This document shows, in pieces, positions 1-8,726 of a stretch of DNA of 64,000 bases. Source of the stretch: Onthophagus taurus. Taxonomy: Eukaryota; Arthropoda; Insecta; Coleoptera; Scarabaeidae. Under the pieces are notes generated by a model. The model did no database searches. It had not been told where the DNA came from and saw only the letters and a program-made list of their open reading frames with translations. Numbering within the stretch: position 1 is the stretch's first letter; each line of letters begins with the position of its first letter. The stretch lies in contig NC_091971.1 of the NCBI RefSeq assembly GCF_036711975.1, positions 33,110,081-33,174,080 on the forward strand. The letters run 5' to 3'. A program made the translations under genes and the position numbers.

Positions 1-236
1 TTTTGGGTTTATAGTTTACTGTTTATAGTTTATTGTTATTTTCTCGTTTACTTTAGTGTTAGTTAAGTTTATGTAAAGTTTTATAAACAATGGGTAAGTA
101 CATACACCCAGAAAGGAAAGATGGTTGTCGCAAAAACCTATCACTTAGTACTCGAAGACGTTCTCGAAAAAGGAGTAATAGACGATAATAATTTACGATA
201 TATATTTTTGTAAAAGCTAAATTCCCATTTTTATAG

Positions 237-3200
237 TACGAGCCGGACGACAGAAAATTCAATTGAAAAATGTGTTCCATCTGATAGGTAAGTTAATTTT
301 TATTAATTTAATTTAAAAAGAATAAATCAACAGTAAAAATTGTTTTGAAAATGTTTATATTAGTTGTATCAACACAGACGAAAACAATACATTATTTGAA
401 ACGATACCATGCGGTGATGAGACAAATAATATAAATGATGCAAAATTATACGGTCGTCGAATATTTGACATAAAAAGTTTATTAGACCAAATACTGACAG
501 TTGGGAATAATCATGAACCTTTTAACTGCAACATAACTAACATGAAATTTATAAAGGAGTCAAGGGAAGGGCTTAGGAGCTCATTTCTTTTACAATGTAC
601 TATGTGCGGGATACAAAAGGAGCTTTACACAGAAGAAAGCAAAGAGTCTATTGACATAAACTCTGCTGCTGTTTTTGGAAGTATATCTGTCGGTACCGGA
701 TATACACAGACAGAACAATTATTGTTATGTATGGATATACCATTTATGTCAATAAAAACATTCCAAAAATATCAAGAAACGGTAAGTGATAAAATCAGGG
801 ATGAAGCATGGCAGTCTATGAAGAACGCAGGTGAAGAAGAATGTAATTTAGCCAAAGCTTCAGGAGAAGTAAACAAAGACGGAATTCCAATGATAACCGT
901 AATTGCGGATGGTGTCTGGTGTAAACGCTCATACAATGTCAATTACGACGCATCGTCCGGAGTTGTACTGCAAATAGTTGTGTGTACAGGGTGATTCAAG
1001 CCACCCGTATATTCAATTTTTTTTAAACGGATCTAACTAAATAGTTGAAACAAAAAATTATCGAGAAATAAAAATACGTTTATTATAATTTTTTAAGAAC
1101 CATTTCATTATTAAACTGGTGACAGCTGTGTAGCCAAGTTTTCAAATAAACTAGTCTGTACAAGTGATCTAAATCACCCTATACATATTATATTCCACAA
1201 GAATACTATCATAATTATTATGTTTTCAGGGTTGTATCATAGGCCAAAAACAGGAAAAGTATTATATATAGGTGTTAAAAATAAATATTGCTGTATCTGT
1301 GCCCAAGCTAAAGAACAAAGTCAAGACGCTAAACCGCATAAGTGTTTTAAAAATTATTCTGGTACATCAACATCCATGGAAGCAGACATTATTACCGAAG
1401 GATTTAAAAGTAGTTTGACTGTGCATAATTTAATTTATAATAAATTAGTAGGTGATGGCGACAGTAGCGTATATAAAAAATTATTAATATCGAAACCATA
1501 CGGTAACTTGTTAGTGCAAAAGGTTGAATGCCGAAATCATCTGCTACGAAACTTCTCAACAAAGCTGCGGGATATAGCATGTAAGCAACAGCCTTTTTGT
1601 AATAATGTTTGAAACTTAGTAGTATTAAAATTTTGATTGAAGATAGTGGAAACATCAATACAATTAATTCCATAATTATTATTGTGTAAATCTGTATAAT
1701 ATAACTTCTTCCCAATCATACAACGTGAAAATTGATAACTTTGTTGTATTGTTGGTAGTGAAAATGTGTCCCTTTCACCATAAATTTAATAATACTTATA
1801 TTTATAATAATAATTTAATAATTTTTCAAATTTCTTCTGCACCGATTAATTTTGGTATGACATGATAATCTATGGTTAATAAATCGGGGAAAAAAATAGA
1901 TTGAATTGACACAATGAGAACCTTTAACATATTGACAAAAATTAAGTGTGTCAATTCAATTGTTTATCAATTGAATTATATTATTGTTTTTCAATTGTTC
2001 ATGTCTGTTAACTAACTGCCAATGTGCTACTTAAACAAATAATACATACCAACAGTTATGAATTTTTTCTTAACTTTGTATAAACACTAATATAAATGAT
2101 TTTTTAGTACGGAAGCGAAGCAATTCAAAAAATATTCCAGTGTCACCTTTCCTGCGAAATCAACTTCGAGAGAAATCGCTTCGAATGCGAATTTGCATAA
2201 CCAAAGTAGTACGCCATAGAATAAACGAAAACATAACATTTGAAGAAAAAATGAAACTTTTAAGTGAAGACATTTCAAATTGCCCTTCGCATGTATTTGG
2301 AGAACATTCAAAATGTAGGGAAATTGGGTATTTTGAATGTAAGAACACGGAGGAAGAAAGAAATTTAGTACCGGATACGAAGAATTGCGGTTTATACGAC
2401 GATATGATTTGCTTAAACCGATTAATACAAAATGTTAGCAGTTTGTTATTGAATATGAACACTAATCGAGCAGAACATTATAATAGCATCGTATGCAAAT
2501 TCATTGGAGGGAAACGAATAAATTTTTCTAGAAGAGGGTCTTATCAAACGAGATGTGAAGCTTCTGCACTATCGTTCAATTCGCAAGAATCGTATTACGA
2601 TACAATGTACCGATCGCTATCACATAGAGAAGAAAGCTCGATTCTGATTCAAAAACATCGATCAAGAATTCTTCGACAACGACAGTTACAGCAAAATCGA
2701 AAACGTCGTCATTATGGTGCTGTAGATAATGATAGCAATTTGGTTACAAGTGACATTTCAAACGAAGACTACAAAAGAAAGAAAGCAGAATTTATTGCAA
2801 ACTTACAGGATGGATGTGTCAATAGAAATAAAACCGAAATTCTTAGCAGAGGCCAAAGAACCAATCACAACTGGATCCAGGAAAGGTCTTTGAGCCTAAC
2901 TGCATCGAGGTTTGGTGAAGTGTGTAAGATGAGGAATAGTACATCTTGCATAAATAAAGTAAAATCCATCTTGTATTCGAAATTTGCTGGAAACAATACC
3001 ACTAAATATGGCCAAGACCATGAATGGCTTGCAGTAAAAGAATTCGAAAAGAAATATAACTTGTCAGTAAACTCTTGCGGGCTATTTCTCCACAAGGAGT
3101 ATGGATTCTTAGCTGCAAGTCCAGATGGAGTAGTTGAAAACGAAGACGCCACTGTAGAGGTGAAGTGTCCAGCAAATTCAAAAAATTTACATCCATTCGA

Positions 3201-3616
3201 AGCAATAAACCAAAAAATAATTACATTTGCTTTCATAAATGATAGCGGAAATTTTCAGTTGCATCGAAAGCATAATTATTATTATCAAGTACAGAGTCAA
3301 CTTGAAATAGCAGACCGCGAAAAATGTTATTTTGTATGTTGGACATCCAAAGGCTTCGAAGTAGAAGTAAAAATTTCGTAGAAAAGACAAGTTTGGGAAC
3401 TCCTCGAATTTCGTTTTTTATTGATTAATAATAAATAAAATTGTTTATTATAATTTTTTTTACGTTTCAGATATACAGGGATCGTACTTTTTGGAAAACT
3501 ATGTTTCAAATATTAAATTTTTTTTTTTCAATTGTTTATTACCTGGGTTAATTGATCCAAGGCTTCCAAGAGGTTTGCAAATACGGGACCCACAAAGAAA
3601 ACTTTGTGAAAAATAA
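237..3616 (+). pseudogene. Spliced Mutator-like transposase / YqaJ nuclease fusion gene, probably decaying
   Basis: Read as spliced exons at about 237-287, 364-983, 1230-1580, 2108-3366 and 3471-3616. Intron 1581-2107 (GTAAGC...AG) joins in phase 1. Intron 3367-3470 (GTAAAA...CAG) joins in phase 0. A GTAAGT donor at 288 joins exon 364 in phase 2. The first half carries ADGVWCKRSYN (DGxW is the first acidic site of Mutator-like DDE transposases) and a YCCIC cysteine pair. The second half carries FLAASPDGVV and TVEVKCP, the Asp and ExK catalytic motifs of YqaJ/lambda-exonuclease-like nucleases. This pairing is familiar from uncharacterised arthropod genes of transposon origin. In the last exon (DRTFW...NCLLPGLIDPRLPRG) the frame is broken by one base in the poly-T run near 3,520; an assembly error there would restore a complete gene. 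The upstream ATG at 90 could begin it, but its donor does not join in phase, so the 5' end is uncertain. Short ORFs on the other strand are shadows. Confidence 0.6.
987..1181. mobile_element. Small TA-flanked inverted-repeat element (MITE) inside an intron
   Basis: The ends CAGGGTGATT and AATCACCCT are imperfect inverted repeats flanked by TA on both sides (985-986 and 1182-1183), as expected of a non-autonomous mariner/Tc1-type insertion of about 195 bp. It sits between two exons of the Mutator/YqaJ gene, so it explains most of the intron's length. It has no coding capacity. Confidence 0.55.
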
Positions 3617-4408
3617 AACTCACAGGTTGTGAAAATGTTTTTTTTTGGTATTGTTTCCATTTAAAAAAACAAAATAGAACCATTTTCCGAAAAAACTAAA
3701 ATTGATAAATAATTTTTCATGCAAAAATATTTAGGCTAATAAAAAATAAAAATTGATATATATGGCTCATGTTTAGAAGCGGGGATGATTGGATGAAGGG
3801 TGAGCCTCAACTGAAAAGAAGAGCCTGGTACATGAGAGACCCCAAAGATAGCCTTATGCTGGAAAACACTTCCAGGACACAGACAAGCGAAAAGTATGAT
3901 AACTCTGTCGCAAAAGAAAGTCAAAGAAGTTTCATGCCTTAGCAAAAAGAACCTAAGGTCGCTCTCTGGTTTCCTGATCGGCCATACACCCCTAAAATAC
4001 CACAACCGAGAAACCAAGACACGTATATAAGATTGTTTATGTACAATTAAGTTATTAAATTTTGTATTTCAACTTTGTAGCTACCTCCGCTTTCAACTAA
4101 AATTACCTACACGGTTGTTCTGAATCACTTGCATATCAAACGAGCACATAATAATAAAAGAAAAGATGTAATTGATAAATTTTGTACCAAACTTTTCACA
4201 TTCCATCTATTGCGACTATGTCCCCTTCAATATAAAATGTATTTATAAATGTTATTTTATAAACAAATAAATAATATAATATTATTTCACTCCCCAAAAT
4301 TGTTTATTGTATTTGCGATTGATTTTTGCCTTACACTGAATTACAAATCCACAATCTTAGATGTCCTCGTCTTTCTCTAATTTCTCTGTTAAAAAAATTA
4401 ATATTGTA
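3617..4408. other. AT-rich subtelomeric stretch without a recognisable gene
   Basis: Nothing here resembles a gene or known repeat family. A weak polyadenylation-like AATAAA overlaps the end of the preceding gene near 3,612. The stretch runs straight into the first TTGGG units with no poly(A) tract, so this looks like the junction between chromosome-specific DNA and telomeric DNA. Confidence 0.5.
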
Positions 4409-4520
4409 TTGGGTTGGGTTGGGTTGGGTTGGGTTGGGTTGGGTTGTGTTGGGTTGTGTTGTGTTGGGTTGGGTTGGGTTGGGTTGGGTTTGGTTGGGTT
4501 GGGTTGGGTTGGGTTGGGTT
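4409..4520 (+). repeat. Innermost telomeric tract, TTGGG with TTGTG variants
   Basis: About 22 units in the same orientation as the chromosome end. It contains true substitutions (GTTGTGTTGGG near 4,445-4,465 and one GGTTTGG), unlike every later tract, and it lacks a poly(A) at its left edge. This is the oldest, degenerating telomeric DNA in the window. Confidence 0.95.
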
Positions 4521-5124
4521 TTCCTCAGGGGCCCAGTGAGTTACTGGGTACGGGCTTAGCGAACCCGAGGCCGCCTGAGCTCGAGGAGCATACCTCGTTA
4601 AAAAACGGGTCCGGCTGGCCCGGCCGGTAGCACCCCACAAAGGGCTCCTTGCCTGGGACACAGGTGAAGTGGGGAGGACCAGCAAGAAGATGTTGCCTAT
4701 TCCGGTACGGCTCCGGACTGTTGTGACGTGTTATGTAATGTTTTATGTTACGTGTTATGTGCATGTCCGATCGGCGTGCATGTAGGCGAACCTGGGAGTG
4801 CTTTGGAACTGGATGGCTTGCAACCGGACAGGAAAGAGGCTGATGTGAGTTTACTCTGCCGAAGGAACGTCTCGTGAGCGTCAGGGACCGGCCCCTTCGG
4901 GACCCCGATCGGGTAGTCCTATATGGATGGATGGATCGGAGCCACCATTGCACCAGGCGAGTATGTATCCGTCCGTGTATTCCGGGATACATTAAGCGGT
5001 GGTCAGGCCCCACGGAACTGGGGTAGAGGATTTCGGCCAGATGGTCGTATCCTTGAGGGTATACCCGTTCTTGACCTTTACCGGCCCGCCTCTTATAGGA
5101 CGATGCGCCGGCTAAAACAAGACC
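4521..5124 (+). promoter_or_regulatory. E1 5' UTR with structured RNA module
   Basis: Contains hairpins CCCAGT/ACTGGG (about 4,531-4,547) and CGGG/CCCG around a CTTAGCGAA loop (about 4,551-4,567), then the shared module at 4,582-4,636, then CCTG/CAGG. The second half (about 4,838-5,115) is shared with E3 only: GATGTGAGTTTACTCTGCCG, a GGCCCCTTCGGGACC segment, CTGGGGTAG and the GATGCGCCGG run-in to the ORF1 start. I infer a role in promoter function, translation or RNP assembly. Confidence 0.65.
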
Positions 5125-6807
5125 ATGGTGAATAAAGATGCAACAAAACCGGAAGGGTGTGGAAAGGAGAGAGAAGCAAGTGGAGCTAAAAGTATAGAAA
5201 ATACCAGCAAGCTTAGGAAGATGTTTACGCATGCTAGGAGTAACTCTCTAGGGGGTGAATATAAGAAAAGAAAGATAACAGATAGTCTTGTGGAAGTTAC
5301 CGATGTAGAAGATCCATACAATCAACAGTTAAGCTCAGAGGTGTTCGTTATAAAAGAAGCATTAGACGCAATTACAAAATTAACGAAGGATTTGAGTGGG
5401 TGGATGGAAAACAACACAAGAAGAGAAGTTAAGGATTTGACACAGAGACTCGAAAGACAGGTGGAAGTAATTAACAGACAGTCTATAAAGGATTGGTTAG
5501 ATAGACACAAATATGAAAAAATACAGAAAATGACGTTTGATGTGGATGTACAGACACAATCTGATACCAGAGAGATTGCTACACAGACAAAGGACTGGAC
5601 GAAGTTGCAAACGCTGAAGCAAATGGACAGCTATGAAGAATGGCTTGCAGTTAAAGATGAGGATTGGGAAGACGAATTGTACACAAACACGGAAATTAAG
5701 AGTGGAAATCCCATAAAAGCAGAGGACAATGTAATAAAGATAATCGTAGTGGAGCCCGAAGATGTTGAAATGGAAAAAGGGATACAGAGGGTATTCAGAG
5801 ATAGATACCCGGAAATATCCATGATCAAGGATGATTTTGGATTTGTAGAACAAAACTACAAAATAGGAACAAAGAAGGGAATGGAGGAGGGAAGGAGAAA
5901 AGTTGTTAAATTTAAATATGATGGAACGGAGAAGGACATGTATGGAAAGGTGGTAGAGTTAAAAAGAGAAACACAAACAGAAAGGGAATTGGGAATACAT
6001 ATGATAAACAAATTGCCAATCGAAGTGTTTAGAAAAATGATTGAGGCTATCTTTCATGGGTTGGAGACTAGAGTTTATATTTACGGGACGCCCGCGTCTA
6101 ATAAGGCTAATACAGATGGTAAAGGAAGAACTAGCTACGCCTTGGTTGTGGGGAAAGGAGATAAGACGTTTAAGGAGGCAGTCAAAGATATCAGAGGAGT
6201 GCTTGGTGCCCCAGAAATAAGGGACTCAATCAGAGGTATAAGCAGCACAAAGGATGGGAAAGTGCTAGTAACAACAGATAAGGACAATGAAGTTCTAAAG
6301 AAAGCGCAGGAGGCGATACAAAAAATGTCTGACGATCAAATAGAGGTAAGGAGATTAGGTGAGCAAAATGAAGTGCTGTTTATTAATGGGATGGATGCGT
6401 CGATAGAAAAGGAAGATGTTCGAGGTGTACTAAATGAGACACTGGGGCGAGACAACTCTGGCTTGCAGCTGAGCGATCTGAGACCCCGTAGAAATGGTAC
6501 TCAAGCTATTACAGTCACAATGGGTAGCAAGGAGGCGCAAAAACTGATAAAGATGGGGGTCATAAAAATAGGCCTTACCAGATGTAGCATAGAGAAAAGA
6601 ATCAAAATGAACAGATGCTTTCGATGCTGGGAGTATAATCATACAGCCAAGGAATGTAAGGCTACGGATAGATCGAAGCTGTGTAAAAAGGAAGAGGCGT
6701 GTCCGCTTTGTAACATGACAGGCCATAAATCAGGTACTGGGAAGTGTAAAATATTTAATGAGGCACTCACCGCTGCAAGAAGATCCATACGCAAACGCAA
6801 TGGATAA
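5125..6807 (+). CDS. E1 ORF1, Gag-like nucleic-acid-binding protein, one zinc knuckle missing
   Basis: 560 residues. ATG in a good context (GACCATGG). Order of parts: a serine/basic patch RSNSLGG followed by KKRK (likely nuclear localisation); a coiled-coil-like segment around residues 90-130 with NNTRREVKD; a TQT motif (EIATQTKDW); a conserved central region (NTEIKSGNPIK, DDFGFVEQNYK); and C-terminal knuckles at about 498-541. The first CCHC (CFRCWEYNHTAKEC) and the last (CPLCNMTGHKSGTGKC) are present. The middle knuckle found in E2 and E3 is deleted in frame between SKLC and KKEEAC. In R1-clade elements this protein binds element RNA and brings the RNP to the target. It overlaps ORF2 by 8 nt (ATGGATAA). 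Confidence 0.85.
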   Translation: MVNKDATKPEGCGKEREASGAKSIENTSKLRKMFTHARSNSLGGEYKKRKITDSLVEVTDVEDPYNQQLSSEVFVIKEALDAITKLTKDLSGWMENNTRREVKDLTQRLERQVEVINRQSIKDWLDRHKYEKIQKMTFDVDVQTQSDTREIATQTKDWTKLQTLKQMDSYEEWLAVKDEDWEDELYTNTEIKSGNPIKAEDNVIKIIVVEPEDVEMEKGIQRVFRDRYPEISMIKDDFGFVEQNYKIGTKKGMEEGRRKVVKFKYDGTEKDMYGKVVELKRETQTERELGIHMINKLPIEVFRKMIEAIFHGLETRVYIYGTPASNKANTDGKGRTSYALVVGKGDKTFKEAVKDIRGVLGAPEIRDSIRGISSTKDGKVLVTTDKDNEVLKKAQEAIQKMSDDQIEVRRLGEQNEVLFINGMDASIEKEDVRGVLNETLGRDNSGLQLSDLRPRRNGTQAITVTMGSKEAQKLIKMGVIKIGLTRCSIEKRIKMNRCFRCWEYNHTAKECKATDRSKLCKKEEACPLCNMTGHKSGTGKCKIFNEALTAARRSIRKRNG

Positions 6808-8340
6808 GTACGATGGAGGGAGGAACGTTAGAATATTACAACTGAATTTTAACAGATCATATGTTGCGCAGGAGTTAATTATGCGAACAGTATCGAAGGA
6901 GAATATTTCGATAATTATTGGCTGTGAACCGAATGTACGGTATCCAAATGATTTCTGTGATATAAACTGTGATACTTTTATTAATGTGTATGGAGACTGT
7001 GTTGTGACTGACCGGGTCGTCGGAGTTGGGTATGTCTGTGTTGTGCTGGAGTCCTTTGCTGTCGTGTCTTGTTATTTCTCACCGAATGGAAACATTCTGG
7101 ATTTCGAAACGCTGCTATATAATATGGAGCTTATAATAAAAAATATAGGAAAGCCGGTAATTGTTGGTGGTGACTTGAACGCCAAAACTACGGTGATTGG
7201 ATCGAACACAATAAACCATAGGGGGAAATTGCTTGAAGACTGGCTCTCCTCTGTCAACCTGGTAGTATTAAATGAGGGAGGAACCCCGACCTTCGTGGGA
7301 GCGAGAGGTACGTCCGTAGTGGACTTTACCGCCGTGTCTGAGAGTTTACGGGATAAAGCCTCAGGATGGAGAGTGGAGGAGGAAGAAGAAAATCTGAGCG
7401 ACCACCGGACGATAAGATTTGACATCAGAAACTCTCTCTATACCGCCGTGGTTGCGGTGGCGCGGGGTTGGTATACGAACGAAATGTCTTTAAAGAAATA
7501 TGCCGAGTCGTGCGTTGAACTTTTCGCGAGAAACGAAGAAATTACCCCCGAAACAGTGCTGCAAAGGATTAGGGACAAATGTAACAGCTTGCTAGATAAG
7601 AAACCGTCAAGTATGCGAAATAGAGCGCCGGTATATTGGTGGAACACGGAAATTGCAGAAAAACGACGGCAATGTATAAAATTAAGAAGAACTATCACGA
7701 GGGCTAGGAAGAGAAGTGGCGATGAGCGAATGGAAGAATATACAACCAATTATAAGGCGGCTAAACATGCGATGAGGTTGGCGATAAAGAGGAGTAAAGA
7801 AGGGAAATGGAAAGAATTGTTGACGGAACTGAACGATGACGTATGGGGAAAGGCATATTGGATTGTGACTAGAAAATTCAAGATGCGGAGGAGAGGTCAG
7901 GTGGAGGAAAGAGAGGTGAAAAGACAGGTGGAGAAACTATTCCCTGGGCATGAGAAAATAGAGTGGAATATGGAAAACATAGTAAATAGTGCTATTCCTG
8001 AAATAAGTAAGAAGGAACTTATTGAGGCGGCGGGGAAACTAAACAAACGAAAGGCACCAGGCCCGGATGGCGTGACAGCTGAAATCCTGCTGGCCACAGT
8101 TGAAGGTAATCAAGAGGCGTTTGCAGAAATGTACAACGGGTGCTTAAAGGCTGGAGAGTTCCCTAAAGCGTGGAAAGTGGCGAAACTTGCGTTGATAGAG
8201 AAACCCAGAAAAGATGAATTACATGAAACCACGTATAGACCTATATGTATGTGTAACACCATGGGGAAACTGATGGAGATAATCATTAGGGAGAGACTGC
8301 ACGTGGAGATAGAAGAAAAAGGCCTCCTCGAAGAAAAAGG
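6800..8340 (+). pseudogene. E1 ORF2, endonuclease and partial reverse transcriptase, cut by telomere repeats
   Basis: About 513 residues survive. APE-type endonuclease: QLNFNRS at the N-terminus, GGDLNAK near residue 122, SDH near 199. The RT begins at APGPDG (about 418) and runs through ALIEKP and the YRPICMCNTMGK block to EEIEEKGLL-like sequence, where DNA changes to TTGGG. The YADD box, the rest of the RT and the C-terminal CCHC are gone. The frame stays open through the TTGGG units (WVGLG) into the next 5' UTR, stopping at 8,488, but that tail is fortuitous. The start chosen is ATG 6,800, inside the last codons of ORF1. Confidence 0.85.
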
Positions 8341-8367
8341 TTGGGTTGGGTTGGGTTGGGTTGGGTT
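8341..8367 (+). repeat. TTGGG tract between E1 and E2
   Basis: Five perfect units plus TT. No poly(A) precedes it: the repeat abuts broken E1 coding sequence, which fits repeat addition to a broken end. It ends ...GGGTT at the E2 5' end. Confidence 0.95.
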
Positions 8368-8711
8368 CCCCGCAGGGGCCTGGGATGATCCCAGGTACGG
8401 GTTTTGCGAACCCGCGGTGCCCGAGCTGGAGGAGCATACCTCCTTAAAAAACTGGGGTCCATCTGGCCCGGATGGTAGCACCCCATAAGGGTACCCGCCT
8501 GGGTTTACAGGCGGAGGAGCACACCTCCTTAAAAAAGCTGGGGTCGCGTGGTCCCGGGCGACAATACTCCATGTAATGCCCCTGCCCGGTTGCAGGGAGC
8601 ACGGGATTAAGTGTTGATTCAGTGTTTATGTGTGTGAAGTTTCGTTGGTAAGTGTATACCTGCCAGTAGGTCTAAAATGGGGCGTAAAGAAGGCGCCTGA
8701 CATCTCTAAAA
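8368..8711 (+). promoter_or_regulatory. E2 5' UTR with two copies of the RNA module
   Basis: Starts CCCCGCAGGGG (a CCCC/GGGG hairpin). Then CCTGGG/CCCAGG, CGGG/CCCG with the GCGAA loop, module a (8,428-8,484), CGCCTG/CAGGCG, and module b (8,513-8,571). Just upstream of the start is TACCTGCCAGTAGGT, able to pair ACCT with AGGT, then GGCGTAAAGAAGGCGCCTGACATCT, a run-in shared with E6, E7 and E8. Confidence 0.7.
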
Positions 8712-8726
8712 ATGGTTTATGGATGA
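8712..8726 (+). promoter_or_regulatory. Four-codon upstream ORF overlapping the E2 ORF1 start
   Basis: ATG GTT TAT GGA TGA. The ORF1 ATG (8,719) lies inside it in another frame, and the uORF stop overlaps the second ORF1 codons. The same arrangement occurs in E8 and, modified, in E6 and E7, so it is likely to tune ORF1 initiation. Confidence 0.55.

Larger units (their letters stand above)
4521..8340 (+). mobile_element. E1: SART-type telomeric non-LTR retrotransposon, 3'-truncated
   Basis: Begins directly after GGGTT with the TCCTCAGGGG-type 5' end shared with E3 and E8. It has a long 5' UTR, ORF1, and the endonuclease and first part of the RT of ORF2. It ends abruptly at GAAAAAGG|TTGGG inside the RT domain, with no 3' UTR and no poly(A). 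Its ORFs are closest to those of E2 and E3. Confidence 0.9.

Noticed and set aside
3736-4017. 93-codon minus-strand ORF in the subtelomeric stretch
   Set aside because: No recognisable domain and no start or polyadenylation context; likely chance.
4521-4640. HDV-like self-cleaving ribozyme at the element 5' ends, suggested by the GCGAA loop before CCCG
   Set aside because: I tried to place P1 and P2 using TTGGG as the 5' strand. The stem partner changes (CCC to CCT in E2 and E3) and favours a local hairpin instead, so the double pseudoknot is not supported. A structure search would settle it.
4398-4685. Minus-strand open frames rich in NPTQP and plus-strand GWVGLGWVG frames at every telomeric tract
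   Set aside because: They are translations of CCCAA or TTGGG repeats and have no independent coding support.
6758-8488. A 576-residue ORF crossing from E1 ORF2 through TTGGG into the E2 leader
   Set aside because: The last about 50 residues are telomeric and 5' UTR sequence read by chance. The element ends at 8,340, and the start is better placed at 6,800.
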